Assembly: GCA_947253615.1 (NCBI GenBank) | Contig: CAMYAA010000009.1 | Coordinates: forward strand, 1 to 11,003 | Source: an uncultured Sutterellaceae bacterium | GTDB taxonomy: Bacteria; Pseudomonadota; Gammaproteobacteria; Burkholderiales; Burkholderiaceae_F | Direction: 5' to 3' | Length of the DNA: 11,003 bases | Shown: positions 1 through 6,462 of the stretch, piece by piece | Position numbering within the stretch: position 1 is the stretch's first letter | Layout: the number at the start of each line of letters is the position of its first letter | The notes under the pieces: model-generated | The model's input: only the letters and a program-made list of their open reading frames with translations | What the model was told of the DNA's origin: nothing | The model's database searches: none | Program-made: the position numbers and the translations under genes

Positions 1-226
1 AAGGGTGCTTTTGTGCCTCGATTTCAAGTCGTTCGTAGGCCTCTTTCGGATCATTGCGATGCAAGGCAATGTCGGCGACGAGAAGGTTGTAGAGCGTCTC
101 AGAGGCCGTGGTAAGTTCACGTGTGTTGGCCTCGGGCGAATTGTTGGACGCACTATGCGCAAGCATGGGCGTGCTCAAGCTCAACAGTAAGCATAAGGTC
201 GTTAAACGAAAAGATAAACGCAACAT
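1..226 (-). CDS. Exported TPR-repeat protein, N-terminal part only (cut by window edge)
   Basis: I translated this partial frame directly; it stays open for 75 codons to the window edge. Residues 1-23 form a clear signal peptide: Arg at positions 3 and 7, a Leu-rich core, and a likely cleavage site after Met-Leu-Ala. The mature part then has a segment with Thr-Ala-Ser-Glu-Thr-Leu-Tyr and Asp-Ile-Ala-Leu-His-Arg-Asn-Asp-Pro, which resembles the first helix pair of a betaproteobacterial periplasmic tetratricopeptide-repeat protein often found beside lolB and the mutM/mutY genes. The biochemical role of that family is poorly defined; envelope scaffolding is a guess. The ATG is chosen because it places the signal peptide at the N-terminus; no good Shine-Dalgarno sequence precedes it. 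It is divergent from mutY. The family assignment rests on the N-terminus and neighbourhood only. Confidence 0.7.
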   Translation of the reverse strand, partial: MLRLSFRLTTLCLLLSLSTPMLAHSASNNSPEANTRELTTASETLYNLLVADIALHRNDPKEAYERLEIEAQKHP

Positions 227-310
227 GGACTGAGTTCACGAATCAATAAAGTAAATACTGTATTGTAGAGCTTATATTTTTTATTTTTGAAAAGATTACT
301 TCAAATCGTA
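227..310. promoter_or_regulatory. AT-rich divergent intergenic region (TPR gene / mutY)
   Basis: This short region between two divergently read genes must hold the start signals for both unless mutY is driven from further upstream. It is much richer in A+T than its surroundings. On the minus strand a TACAAT hexamer (about 263-268) is a fair -10 candidate for the TPR gene, but no convincing -35 lies 16-18 bases upstream. On the plus strand TATATT (about 272-277) is a possible -10 for mutY, again without a good -35. Promoter presence is inferred from gene layout more than from motif quality. Confidence 0.35.
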
Positions 311-1420
311 ATGGACAAAGACTTTACAGAGCGCCTTTTAGCCTGGTTTGATATCCACGGTCGTCATGATTTGCCTTGGCAAAAAACAAGTAATTGGTAC
401 ACCCGTATTCTCTCTGAGGTGATGCTCCAGCAAACCCAAGTGAAGACGGTGATTCCTTATTTCGAGAAGTTTCTCAACGCTTATCCGACGCCCGAGGCAC
501 TTGCCCATGCACATGACGAAGACGTGATGGCGCTCTGGGCGGGGCTAGGGTATTACTCCCGTGCGCGTAATCTATTAAAGGCCATCAGAACGGTGGTGTT
601 TGATTACGAAGGACGTTGTCCGCAAACGGCAAAAGCGCTCGCTGAGCTCCCAGGGATTGGCCTGTCAACCGCAGGGGCCGTGTCGAGTTCGGTCTTTGGA
701 GAACGCGCGGTGATGGCTGACGGTAATGCCAAGCGCGTGATTTGCCGCGTGTGGGGTATTCCAGGATACGTGGGACAAACGAGCTTTGAAAAGGCGGTGT
801 GGGCAAAAGCGGAGCAGTTATTACCAGCCTCTGAACGGATGGCGGACTATACCCAGGCACTCATGGATATTGGGGCCTTGCTCTGTAAACGTCGTCCTGA
901 GTGTGATCGTTGCCCTATGCAAACGGTGTGTGACGCCTATGCGAGTGGCTCCCCAACGGATTTTCCAGCCTCTAAACCTAAAAAAGTTCGTCCCATCCGT
1001 TATGCTCGCGCGTTTTTCTTGGTGGGTGAGGAGCAGTGTTGGGTCCTTAAAAAACAGCAAAAAGGCGTTTGGGAAGGATTATGGCTGCCTCCATTGGTGG
1101 AGTCCGATGACAAAAATGCGTTGCTAGGGCAACCTTGGGACGCTTTTTGGCGCCCAGCGCTTCGAGAACGCATGCTTGAGGCCCAACGTGCAGTGCTCCC
1201 ACAAATGATGTGGCCGCATGACTTTTCGCATTACCGGTTGGAAATTTATCCGAGCGTGATCGAGTTAAAGCCCGGGTGCGTTCCGGTTGGGTTTGATGGA
1301 GAGGCCTTAGAGCCGCTCCCCTTTAAAGCGCTGGATCGATTGGGATTACCCAGCCCAATCCGCAAACTTTTGGATCAATGCGTCCTAAACCAAACGATGG
1401 ACAGTCTTTTTTCCCATTAA
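311..1420 (+). CDS. mutY: Adenine DNA glycosylase MutY
   Basis: MutY removes adenine mispaired with 8-oxoguanine, the last guard of the GO repair system. The 369-residue length is usual. The catalytic Glu is E36 in Ser-Glu-Val-Met-Leu-Gln-Gln-Thr-Gln. The helix-hairpin-helix Leu-Pro-Gly-Ile-Gly is followed by catalytic D137 in Ala-Asp-Gly-Asn-Ala-Lys-Arg. Four cysteines for the [4Fe-4S] cluster are C192, C198, C201 and C207. The C-terminal NUDIX-like 8-oxoG-reading domain (about 230-369) keeps the Phe-Ser-His motif at 305-307. The ATG start aligns with the usual N-terminus; a TTG eight codons upstream at 287 is in frame but would add an atypical extension. Neither start has a strong ribosome-binding site. 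The first two cluster cysteines are five residues apart where the family has six. The stop codon overlaps that of the convergent rapZ by four bases (TTAA). Confidence 0.97.
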   Translation: MDKDFTERLLAWFDIHGRHDLPWQKTSNWYTRILSEVMLQQTQVKTVIPYFEKFLNAYPTPEALAHAHDEDVMALWAGLGYYSRARNLLKAIRTVVFDYEGRCPQTAKALAELPGIGLSTAGAVSSSVFGERAVMADGNAKRVICRVWGIPGYVGQTSFEKAVWAKAEQLLPASERMADYTQALMDIGALLCKRRPECDRCPMQTVCDAYASGSPTDFPASKPKKVRPIRYARAFFLVGEEQCWVLKKQQKGVWEGLWLPPLVESDDKNALLGQPWDAFWRPALRERMLEAQRAVLPQMMWPHDFSHYRLEIYPSVIELKPGCVPVGFDGEALEPLPFKALDRLGLPSPIRKLLDQCVLNQTMDSLFSH

Positions 1421-2316
1421 GGGGTTTGTTCACGTTTTTCAATGTTCCACGTGGAACGACTTTGGTCCAAAATGCGATGACGCACCGCAGTACCAAACTT
1501 GTTTTTGAAATGCTTACCTAAGGCTTCGGCGATATAGACCGAGCGATGTTGTCCACCCGTGCAGCCAATTGCCACGGTCAGGTAGTGTCGGTTTTGATTG
1601 GCGTAGTCCGGTAACCAAAATTCGATAAAGTCCGTGATTTGTTTGAGCATTTCATGCGTTTTAGGTTGCGCCTCTAAAAACGCCTGAATGGGCTCATCTT
1701 TGCCGGTTAAGGGGCGTAAGAGCGGATCGTAATAGGGATTGGGTAAGCAGCGGACGTCAAAGACGAGGTCGGCCGCGGACGGAATCCCGTACTTAAAGCC
1801 AAAGGATTCAAAAATCAGGGTCATTTGGGCTCGTGGTTGATCCACGAACGAGCGTACCCATTGACGCAGTTGCCCAGGGAGCAAGGCGGTCGTGTCCATT
1901 TGTGCTGCGCCTAGCGAGAGTGGTTCAAGCAAATCACGCTCTTTCTGAATGAGTTCAAGGAGCGTTGGGCGCTGAGCCCCAAGGGGAACGCTTTTGGCTA
2001 ACGGATGCTGACGGCGAGTTTCCGAGAAACGGGTGATGAGCTCATCATCCGAGGCCGTTAAGAAAAGCGTTCGTACGTCAAAGCCTTCTTGGGCGAGATT
2101 GGTGAGGGCTTCAACCGAGTGGTCAAAGGAGTCTTGGCTTCGAGCATCAATGGCGACCGCAGCGGTTTTAATACCGTTTTCTTTCAGATAGGTTGCTACG
2201 GGCATTAAGAAGACCCCGGGCAAATTATCGATACAAAAATAACCACAATCTTCAAGCTGGCGGATAGCAATAGATTTGCCGCTGCCCGACATGCCGGTCA
2301 CCAATATAAGTTGCAT
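1417..2316 (-). CDS. rapZ: RNase adapter / nucleotide-binding protein RapZ (YvcJ family)
   Basis: RapZ has an N-terminal P-loop ATPase-like domain and a C-terminal domain. In enterobacteria it binds small RNAs that control glucosamine-6-phosphate synthase and guides RNase E; in betaproteobacteria the target is not established. Seen here: Walker A Gly-Met-Ser-Gly-Ser-Gly-Lys-Ser at residues 8-15, Ile-Asp-Asn-Leu-Pro at 29-33, the family block Ser-Glu-Thr-Arg-Arg-Gln-His-Pro-Leu, Val-Phe-Asp-Val-Arg-Cys-Leu-Pro-Asn-Pro-Tyr-Tyr, and Gly-Cys-Thr-Gly-Gly-Gln-His-Arg-Ser at 251-259. The ATG is chosen because the Walker A then sits at the normal distance; a TTG 33 codons upstream is open but encodes non-family sequence and crosses a hairpin. 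The ribosome-binding site is weak (GGTGG). The last 15 or so residues extend past the usual end near His-Arg-x-Leu, and their codons contain the 14-bp parS-like palindrome. Confidence 0.95.
   Translation of the reverse strand: MQLILVTGMSGSGKSIAIRQLEDCGYFCIDNLPGVFLMPVATYLKENGIKTAAVAIDARSQDSFDHSVEALTNLAQEGFDVRTLFLTASDDELITRFSETRRQHPLAKSVPLGAQRPTLLELIQKERDLLEPLSLGAAQMDTTALLPGQLRQWVRSFVDQPRAQMTLIFESFGFKYGIPSAADLVFDVRCLPNPYYDPLLRPLTGKDEPIQAFLEAQPKTHEMLKQITDFIEFWLPDYANQNRHYLTVAIGCTGGQHRSVYIAEALGKHFKNKFGTAVRHRILDQSRSTWNIEKREQTP
1443..1458. other. Candidate parS centromere site (ParB-binding palindrome)
   Basis: The sequence TGTTCCACGTGGAACG contains a perfect 14-bp palindrome, GTTCCACGTGGAAC. From established knowledge, chromosomal ParB proteins bind parS sites of the form TGTTTCACGTGAAACA, and the Pseudomonas version carries the same GTTCCACGTGGAAC core. 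Here it lies in the codons for Ser-Thr-Trp-Asn in the variable C-terminal tail of rapZ, near the convergent rapZ/mutY junction, a tolerant place for a fixed DNA site. It is not a terminator: the stem would be 5 bp and no T-run follows on either strand. One fixed 14-mer is very unlikely by chance in 11 kb. Binding by ParB is inferred. Confidence 0.8.
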
Positions 2317-2344
2317 GGACGCCACCGATGGTTGAAAAAATATG

Positions 2345-2370
2345 AAAAAAGCCCATTGTTGATCATGGGC
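2345..2370 (-). terminator. Rho-independent terminator or attenuator between ptsN and rapZ
   Basis: Read on the minus strand, GCCCAT, an 8-base loop (gatcaaca), ATGGGC, then six T residues form a short intrinsic terminator. One more G lies next to the upstream arm without a partner. The stem is only 6 bp, so the strength is probably moderate. It lies after the ptsN stop and only 28 bases before the rapZ ATG, leaving almost no room for a separate rapZ promoter. Either rapZ depends on read-through, making this an attenuator, or its promoter overlaps the hairpin. No plus-strand T-run is present, so it acts only toward rapZ. Confidence 0.6.
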
Positions 2371-2442
2371 CCTTAGGAATGGGAGGATGACTTCATTATG
2401 AAGGAGACCACCCAAATTTTCATGTGCAAAGGAAGGTCTTCG

Positions 2443-2913
2443 TTATTCTTGAGGGCTGGGGTTTTCCCAACTATGAATAATTTCACAAATCGCGACTTCG
2501 CTATTGGCACGCATTAAGCGTTCACGGAACGCATCGTCCTTGAGGCAAAGGGCGATTTCACGGAGTACATTGAGATAGTTTTCCGTGTCCTTTTCAGGAA
2601 TCAACAAACAGAAGAACAAGCTCACGGGCTCGTTGTCGGGGGCATCGAGTTTAATGGGCTCGAGCGTACGTACGATCGCGAGTGCTGGTTCTTCAATCCC
2701 TTCAATACGGCCGTGAGGAATGGCACAGCCATGGCCCACGCAGGTGGAACCAATTTTTTCACGATTGAAAAGGGCATCAAAGCTGTCTTGGTGGGCAACA
2801 CCACACGTACGTTCAAAAATCAACGCGGCTTCTTCGAAAAGACGTTTACGACTGACCGCGTCGCAACCAATTTTGACAGAGTCTAAAGTTAATAAAGGGG
2901 CTAATGTATTCAT
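2443..2913 (-). CDS. ptsN: Nitrogen-PTS EIIA component PtsN (EIIA-Ntr)
   Basis: PtsN is the terminal phosphoryl acceptor of the regulatory nitrogen phosphotransferase system (PtsP-NPr-PtsN). It moves no sugar but adjusts potassium transport, nitrogen and carbon signals by protein contacts in the cytoplasm. The 156-residue single EIIA type-2 domain is the normal length. The phosphorylated histidine is H67 in Gly-His-Gly-Cys-Ala-Ile-Pro-His-Gly-Arg; the following Asp-Ala-Pro-Asp-Asn-Glu-Pro-Val and Leu-Leu-Ile-Pro-Glu blocks are typical. It follows rpoN by 85 bases; in both E. coli and many betaproteobacteria hpf sits in that gap, but there is no room for it here. No strong Shine-Dalgarno sequence precedes the ATG. 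The next gene, rapZ, lies beyond a hairpin, with no hprK between. Confidence 0.95.
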   Translation of the reverse strand: MNTLAPLLTLDSVKIGCDAVSRKRLFEEAALIFERTCGVAHQDSFDALFNREKIGSTCVGHGCAIPHGRIEGIEEPALAIVRTLEPIKLDAPDNEPVSLFFCLLIPEKDTENYLNVLREIALCLKDDAFRERLMRANSEVAICEIIHSWENPSPQE

Positions 2914-2998
2914 GAAAAATCGACAAGATCTATCGTTAAAGACCTTGTGTCTTTACTTTTAAGAGGGATCAGTCTAGCAAACTTCGTCGGAAAATGGT
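2914..2998 (-). other. rpoN-ptsN spacer lacking hpf, with a small inverted repeat
   Basis: These 85 bases separate rpoN from ptsN where the hibernation-factor gene hpf normally lies. No coding remnant is visible. A perfect 6-bp inverted repeat (AAAGAC, 5-base loop, GTCTTT) sits at 2938-2954. On the minus strand it is not followed by a T-run, so it is not a convincing terminator of the rpoN message. I find no good sigma-70 or sigma-54 promoter. Confidence 0.5.
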
Positions 2999-4480
2999 TT
3001 AAAGACAGCGTTTGCGTAATCGAGCAGCGGGGATTTGATCGAGCTCGCGGTATTTCGTGACGGTGCGGCGAGCGACGTGGAGTCCTTGAGCTTCGAGGGC
3101 GTCGGCAATCGCTTGGTCGCTCAACGGTTTTTGTGGATTTTCTGCCTCAATGAGCGCTCGGATTTTGGCACGAATGGCGTCCGAACTGGCGTCTTCGGGG
3201 CTGCTCGCCGCGAGGGTAGGCTCTGCGTTTTGACTGAAGCGACTAGCATTAAATAAGTTCTTTAAAGGAATAAGCCCACGAGGGGTGAGCATATATTTCC
3301 CGGAACACGCTCGGGAGACGGTAGAGACCGAGAGGCCGAGAGCTTGGGCGCATTCAGGCATGGACAACGCCTTTAGCGTTGCCTCAGGATGGGTGATCCA
3401 GGCCTTTTGTGTTTCAAACAAGAAGTGGCCGAGTCGGGAGAGGGTGAGCATACGCGACTGCAGGGCCGTGAGTAAAAGGCGGGCTTCTTGGAAATAACTT
3501 TGCCAGGTGGTTTTATCCATGGTTTTTTCCAAGCGTCGGAGCTCTTGGGTTTCTTGCCAGTCGATTGCGGGTAGGTGGTGCGCATTGATCACCAGATGCC
3601 ATTGATCTTGTTCATGGACGACCATGAGATCGGGCTCGATGTACTCGGTAATCTCGTTATTTTGGTTGCCCCACGGGAAGGGGTTGAGCCCTTTGAGTTC
3701 GTCATAAAGGGCTTCTAGGCGCGAGGAATTTTGATTGACGTAGGTCAGGAGTTTGCTCTCATTTCGTTGAAGCAAATCGGTGAGCGACTCCGTAATGATC
3801 AATAGTAGGGTTTCGAATAACTCACGTCGCTCGGGTTGCGTGGCGATCTTTTGATGAATTTGTAATCGCAAAGCTTCCATCGGGCCCGAGGCACCAAGAC
3901 CAGGAGGATCAAAACGAGTCAAAAGGTTTTTCGCGTTTTCCCAATCGGCCAAGGTGACGAGTGTGTAACCTTCTTGGGCCAAGACGGGGGTGTATTCCTG
4001 CGCGAGTGTAGACAGTGAGCTCGTGAGAAAACCATGTTCATCGAGTTCATCAATGAGGCAGGTCACGAGGGTTTCTTCGAGGGGCGAACGTGTTAAACAA
4101 CGCGCGTCCGAAAGAAGGCTCGCTTTGCTGTCTTCAAGGGCAGCGACGTTTTCAAAGGGATCCCAATCCTCGGAAGCGTTGCTGGCTTTTCCCCACGTTT
4201 CGTCATTGTAGGTTTCATCCTCGGCTGGATCGGGCAGAGGGGGCGTAGCGTCGTCGGCCTCTGACGCGCTAGGCGTTTCCTCTTCGAGTGAGGACGTCTC
4301 TTTATCTTTGGGCGCGTTCGTGTGGTTCGTACTCTGGAGCAAAGGGTTTGACGCGAGCAACGCCTCGGCTTCGAGGCGAAGTTGCTCGGACGGGATCTGG
4401 AGAAATCGCGTCACAAGGATTTGTTCTTGTGAAAGCGTCTGCTTCTGTGATTGCTGTGTTTGGAGTTTAGCCGAGCCCAC
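2999..4480 (-). CDS. rpoN: RNA polymerase sigma-54 factor RpoN
   Basis: Sigma-54 directs RNA polymerase to -24/-12 promoters that need an ATP-driven activator. The 493 residues show the expected order: a Gln/Leu-rich region I (1-48, ending Asn-Pro-Leu-Leu), an acidic linker (about 55-115), the core-binding domain, a helix-turn-helix region, and the RpoN box Ala-Arg-Arg-Thr-Val-Thr-Lys-Tyr-Arg-Glu at 470-479. Several positions usually near-invariant are changed: region I lacks the usual Thr-Pro-Gln-Leu-Gln-Gln block, the core-binding Gly-Ala-Arg-Asp-Leu is Gly-Ala-Ser-Gly-Pro, and the helix His-Glu-Ser-Thr is Ser-Val-Ser-Thr. The reading frame is intact. The GTG start is supported by an AGGAA eight bases upstream that overlaps the lptB stop codon, implying translational coupling. 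It is the sixth gene of the kdsD operon. Confidence 0.93.
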   Translation of the reverse strand: MGSAKLQTQQSQKQTLSQEQILVTRFLQIPSEQLRLEAEALLASNPLLQSTNHTNAPKDKETSSLEEETPSASEADDATPPLPDPAEDETYNDETWGKASNASEDWDPFENVAALEDSKASLLSDARCLTRSPLEETLVTCLIDELDEHGFLTSSLSTLAQEYTPVLAQEGYTLVTLADWENAKNLLTRFDPPGLGASGPMEALRLQIHQKIATQPERRELFETLLLIITESLTDLLQRNESKLLTYVNQNSSRLEALYDELKGLNPFPWGNQNNEITEYIEPDLMVVHEQDQWHLVINAHHLPAIDWQETQELRRLEKTMDKTTWQSYFQEARLLLTALQSRMLTLSRLGHFLFETQKAWITHPEATLKALSMPECAQALGLSVSTVSRACSGKYMLTPRGLIPLKNLFNASRFSQNAEPTLAASSPEDASSDAIRAKIRALIEAENPQKPLSDQAIADALEAQGLHVARRTVTKYRELDQIPAARLRKRCL

Positions 4481-4491
4481 ACCAACGATTC

Positions 4492-5247
4492 CTACATACT
4501 GAAGTTTTCGCCCAAATAGATTTTGCGAACGTCAGGATTGTTAATGAGGGTATCGGGATCGCCCTGCGCTAATACGCGACCTTCATTGATGATGTAGGCG
4601 TGGTTACAGATGGCTAACGTCTCACGCACGTTATGGTCTGTAATTAACACGCCGAGACCGCGTTTTTTCAAGTAGCTAATGATGCGTTGGATTTCGATCA
4701 CTGCAATCGGGTCCACCCCGGCGAAAGGTTCGTCGAGCAAAATAAAACGAGGGTTAGCTGCCAAGGCGCGTGCGATTTCAGTACGACGTCGTTCGCCCCC
4801 GGAGAGTGACATGGCCAAATTCGAACGGATATGTTGAATTTGTAATTCCGTGAGTAGCTCTTCCAAACGGCGTTCGAGTTCTTCTTTGCTCAAGGGATTG
4901 CCTTGCTCATCTTGTTGCAATTCTAAAATGGCACGGATATTGTCTTCAACGGTGAGCTTACGAAAGACACTGGCTTCTTGGGGGAGGTAACTCAACCCCA
5001 GACGAGCGCGCTTATAGATAGGCATGTGTCCGAGGGACTTCCCGTCGAGCTCGATCGTTCCCGCATCAGCCACCACAAGGCCAACGACCATATAAAAGGT
5101 GGTCGTTTTCCCGGCGCCATTGGGCCCGAGCAGCCCGACGATTTCTCCCGATTTCACTTCGAGATTAACGCCTTTGACAACTTGTCGAGAGCTATAGTGT
5201 TTTTTGAGGTTAGTCGCAACTAACTTATGAACGGTGGTATCACTCAC
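4492..5247 (-). CDS. lptB: LPS export ABC transporter ATP-binding protein LptB
   Basis: LptB is the cytoplasmic ATPase that, with LptF and LptG, pulls lipopolysaccharide from the inner membrane into the Lpt bridge. In 251 residues all ABC motifs are present: Walker A Gly-Pro-Asn-Gly-Ala-Gly-Lys-Thr-Thr (41-49), Q-loop Q90, signature Leu-Ser-Gly-Gly-Glu-Arg-Arg-Arg (148-155), Walker B ending Leu-Leu-Asp-Glu-Pro (170-174), and switch H205 in Thr-Asp-His-Asn-Val. The C-terminal Tyr-Leu-Gly-Glu-Asn-Phe is the LptB tail. An acidic helix with an Asp-Glu-Gln-Gly-Asn-Pro-Leu insertion (about 112-130) makes it slightly longer than the E. coli protein. The start is GTG with AAGGT upstream. It begins 16 bases after lptA and ends 11 bases before rpoN. 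lptF and lptG are not in the window. Confidence 0.97.
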   Translation of the reverse strand: MSDTTVHKLVATNLKKHYSSRQVVKGVNLEVKSGEIVGLLGPNGAGKTTTFYMVVGLVVADAGTIELDGKSLGHMPIYKRARLGLSYLPQEASVFRKLTVEDNIRAILELQQDEQGNPLSKEELERRLEELLTELQIQHIRSNLAMSLSGGERRRTEIARALAANPRFILLDEPFAGVDPIAVIEIQRIISYLKKRGLGVLITDHNVRETLAICNHAYIINEGRVLAQGDPDTLINNPDVRKIYLGENFSM

Positions 5248-5263
5248 TTTTCAACGACCTTGA

Positions 5264-5857
5264 TTAAGGGGTGGATGGCGTTTCAGTTGGCGTTAACTGA
5301 GGGGTGATCAGGGGTTTCGTGTTCGAGTTATCTTTCCCACGTGGGGCAATGATGGTCGTGACACGTTGTTGCTGACCATTAATCACGGCCCCAGTTACCA
5401 CGGAGCGTGCTTTACGCAAGTCGTAGGTAATGTTTTCGCCGCTCGTCGAATCTTTTTCGACGCCGTTTTCAGAGCGACTTAATTTCGCATTACCTTTGAG
5501 CATTAACTGATCGGACTCTTCGTCATAGACCAATCGATTTGCACTCGCCTTCATCCATTCCGTGGTGTTGGGCGATTTGGTATCGCGTTTTTGTTTAAAA
5601 CTAGCGGGGGCGCCAACGAGCTCAATGTGTCGATAGCCTTTGGGCGTAATCGATAGTGATAAGCTCTGTCCTTTGAATTCGATAGACCCTTGTTTGACTA
5701 ATACATTGCCCGAGTATGTGGCGATTTGTTTGACTTCGTCACCTGAAAACTTATCAGCCGTGATTTCAATGGGCTGCGAACGGTCGGTGGCTAAGGCCCA
5801 GGCTTGATGACATAAGCTCAATCCCACGATGGCTGTAAAGACGATGAGTTTATTCAT
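5264..5857 (-). CDS. lptA: Periplasmic LPS transport protein LptA
   Basis: LptA oligomerises into the periplasmic bridge that carries lipopolysaccharide from LptC to LptD. The 197-residue protein has a signal peptide (about 1-21, Leu-rich core, cleavage near Gln-Ala-Trp-Ala). The OstA/LptA beta-jellyroll follows, starting Pro-Ile-Glu-Ile-Thr-Ala-Asp-Lys and including Ala-Thr-Tyr-Ser-Gly-Asn-Val and the repeated Leu-Met-Leu-Lys-Gly-Asn-Ala strand. The last 20 or so residues are a low-complexity Thr/Pro tail, probably disordered. Its ATG overlaps the lptC stop in an ATGA, so it is probably translated by coupling; its own ribosome-binding site is weak (AAAGAA). No alternative function is likely. 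Confidence 0.94.
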   Translation of the reverse strand: MNKLIVFTAIVGLSLCHQAWALATDRSQPIEITADKFSGDEVKQIATYSGNVLVKQGSIEFKGQSLSLSITPKGYRHIELVGAPASFKQKRDTKSPNTTEWMKASANRLVYDEESDQLMLKGNAKLSRSENGVEKDSTSGENITYDLRKARSVVTGAVINGQQQRVTTIIAPRGKDNSNTKPLITPQLTPTETPSTP

Positions 5858-6462
5858 TGTGCGTTCTTTTTTGGATTAGTCGTTGAACGGATGATCGACG
5901 TAACGCCCCCTAAGAGTTCGATATTACGTCCAATATGGTCATAGTGTAGGCCACCTTGACTCTCCGTGGTATCAATCCCCCAGCGTAATGATGCTGGCGT
6001 CTTGGTTTCGAAGGTATAGGTATCGAGGTAGCCCTTCAATTGATGCGTCGAAAAATACATGGACGGATCTTGACCAAAGGGAGCGCGTTGGGCGCTGACG
6101 TTGCCTTGGAGTTCGATGGTTTGTAACCCGTCATCGCTCCAGGCGCGATTAGCTTTGATGCTAAGCGTAGCCGTATTCGGATTCAAGGTGACGTATTGCA
6201 CGTTGGTGCTGTTGAGACGATTATCCGTGAAGTGTTCCAACGTTTTTGCGGTAAGGCGCTGTTTGGGCGAGCCGTTCGCATTAAAGTCGGTAATTTCAAT
6301 ATTAACGGCCTTAAAGTCAGGGCTATTGGGGCTAGGAATGTACTTGAGCCCCGAAAGGTAAGTTTGAATGGAATACAGATAGCTCGCGCCAATTAAGGTC
6401 GCGAGCAAGGATATTCCAATAATAGCCGTGATGCGGTCTCGTAAAAAAAATGGCTTGCTCAC
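5854..6462 (-). CDS. lptC: LPS export protein LptC
   Basis: LptC is a bitopic inner-membrane protein that receives lipopolysaccharide from LptB2FG and passes it to LptA. In 202 residues there is a short basic cytoplasmic N-terminus, one membrane helix (about 11-31), and a periplasmic beta-jellyroll. The jellyroll has the family-like strand Val-Asn-Ile-Glu-Ile-Thr-Asp-Phe-Asn-Ala-Asn-Gly and Leu-Gln-Gly-Asn-Val-Ser-Ala. The sequence is diverged, as usual for LptC, so the call leans on topology plus its position between kdsC and lptA. The GTG start has AGGAAA nine bases upstream. A run of eight T residues in codons 5-8 (encoding Phe-Phe-Leu) is noted. It overlaps lptA by four bases and starts 69 bases after kdsC. 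Confidence 0.92.
   Translation of the reverse strand: MSKPFFLRDRITAIIGISLLATLIGASYLYSIQTYLSGLKYIPSPNSPDFKAVNIEITDFNANGSPKQRLTAKTLEHFTDNRLNSTNVQYVTLNPNTATLSIKANRAWSDDGLQTIELQGNVSAQRAPFGQDPSMYFSTHQLKGYLDTYTFETKTPASLRWGIDTTESQGGLHYDHIGRNIELLGGVTSIIRSTTNPKKNAQ

Noticed and set aside
118..123. CACGTG hexamer in the TPR gene
   Set aside because: Flanks show no palindrome and do not match parS beyond the hexamer.
2317..2415. N-terminal extension of rapZ from a TTG at 2413-2415
   Set aside because: The added 33 residues are unlike the RapZ family, the codons run through the hairpin/T-run, and the ATG at 2314-2316 gives the normal Walker A position.
2373..2423. Possible 16-codon leader peptide (starts Met-Lys-Ile-Trp) on the minus strand just before the rapZ hairpin
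   Set aside because: It has no Shine-Dalgarno sequence and no run of regulatory codons, so a peptide-based attenuator is not supported.
2501..2516. TGGCAC stretch resembling a sigma-54 -24 element
   Set aside because: It lies inside ptsN, on the antisense strand, and lacks the TTGC -12 element at the right spacing.
2398..2517. Plus-strand 39-codon frame preceded by a good GGAGG
   Set aside because: It runs antisense into the ptsN 3' end, the product resembles nothing, and it has no promoter; a chance Shine-Dalgarno is more likely.
5336..5345. Second palindrome CCCACGTGGG inside lptA, sharing the CACGTG core of the parS-like site
   Set aside because: Only the central CCACGTGG matches; the outer GTT/AAC positions that ParB sites keep are mostly different. 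A 10-bp palindrome in coding DNA is not unusual.
6442..6450. Run of eight A (T on the lptC coding strand) as a phase-variation tract
   Set aside because: Eight bases is short for a contingency tract, and on/off switching of an essential LPS transport gene is implausible.
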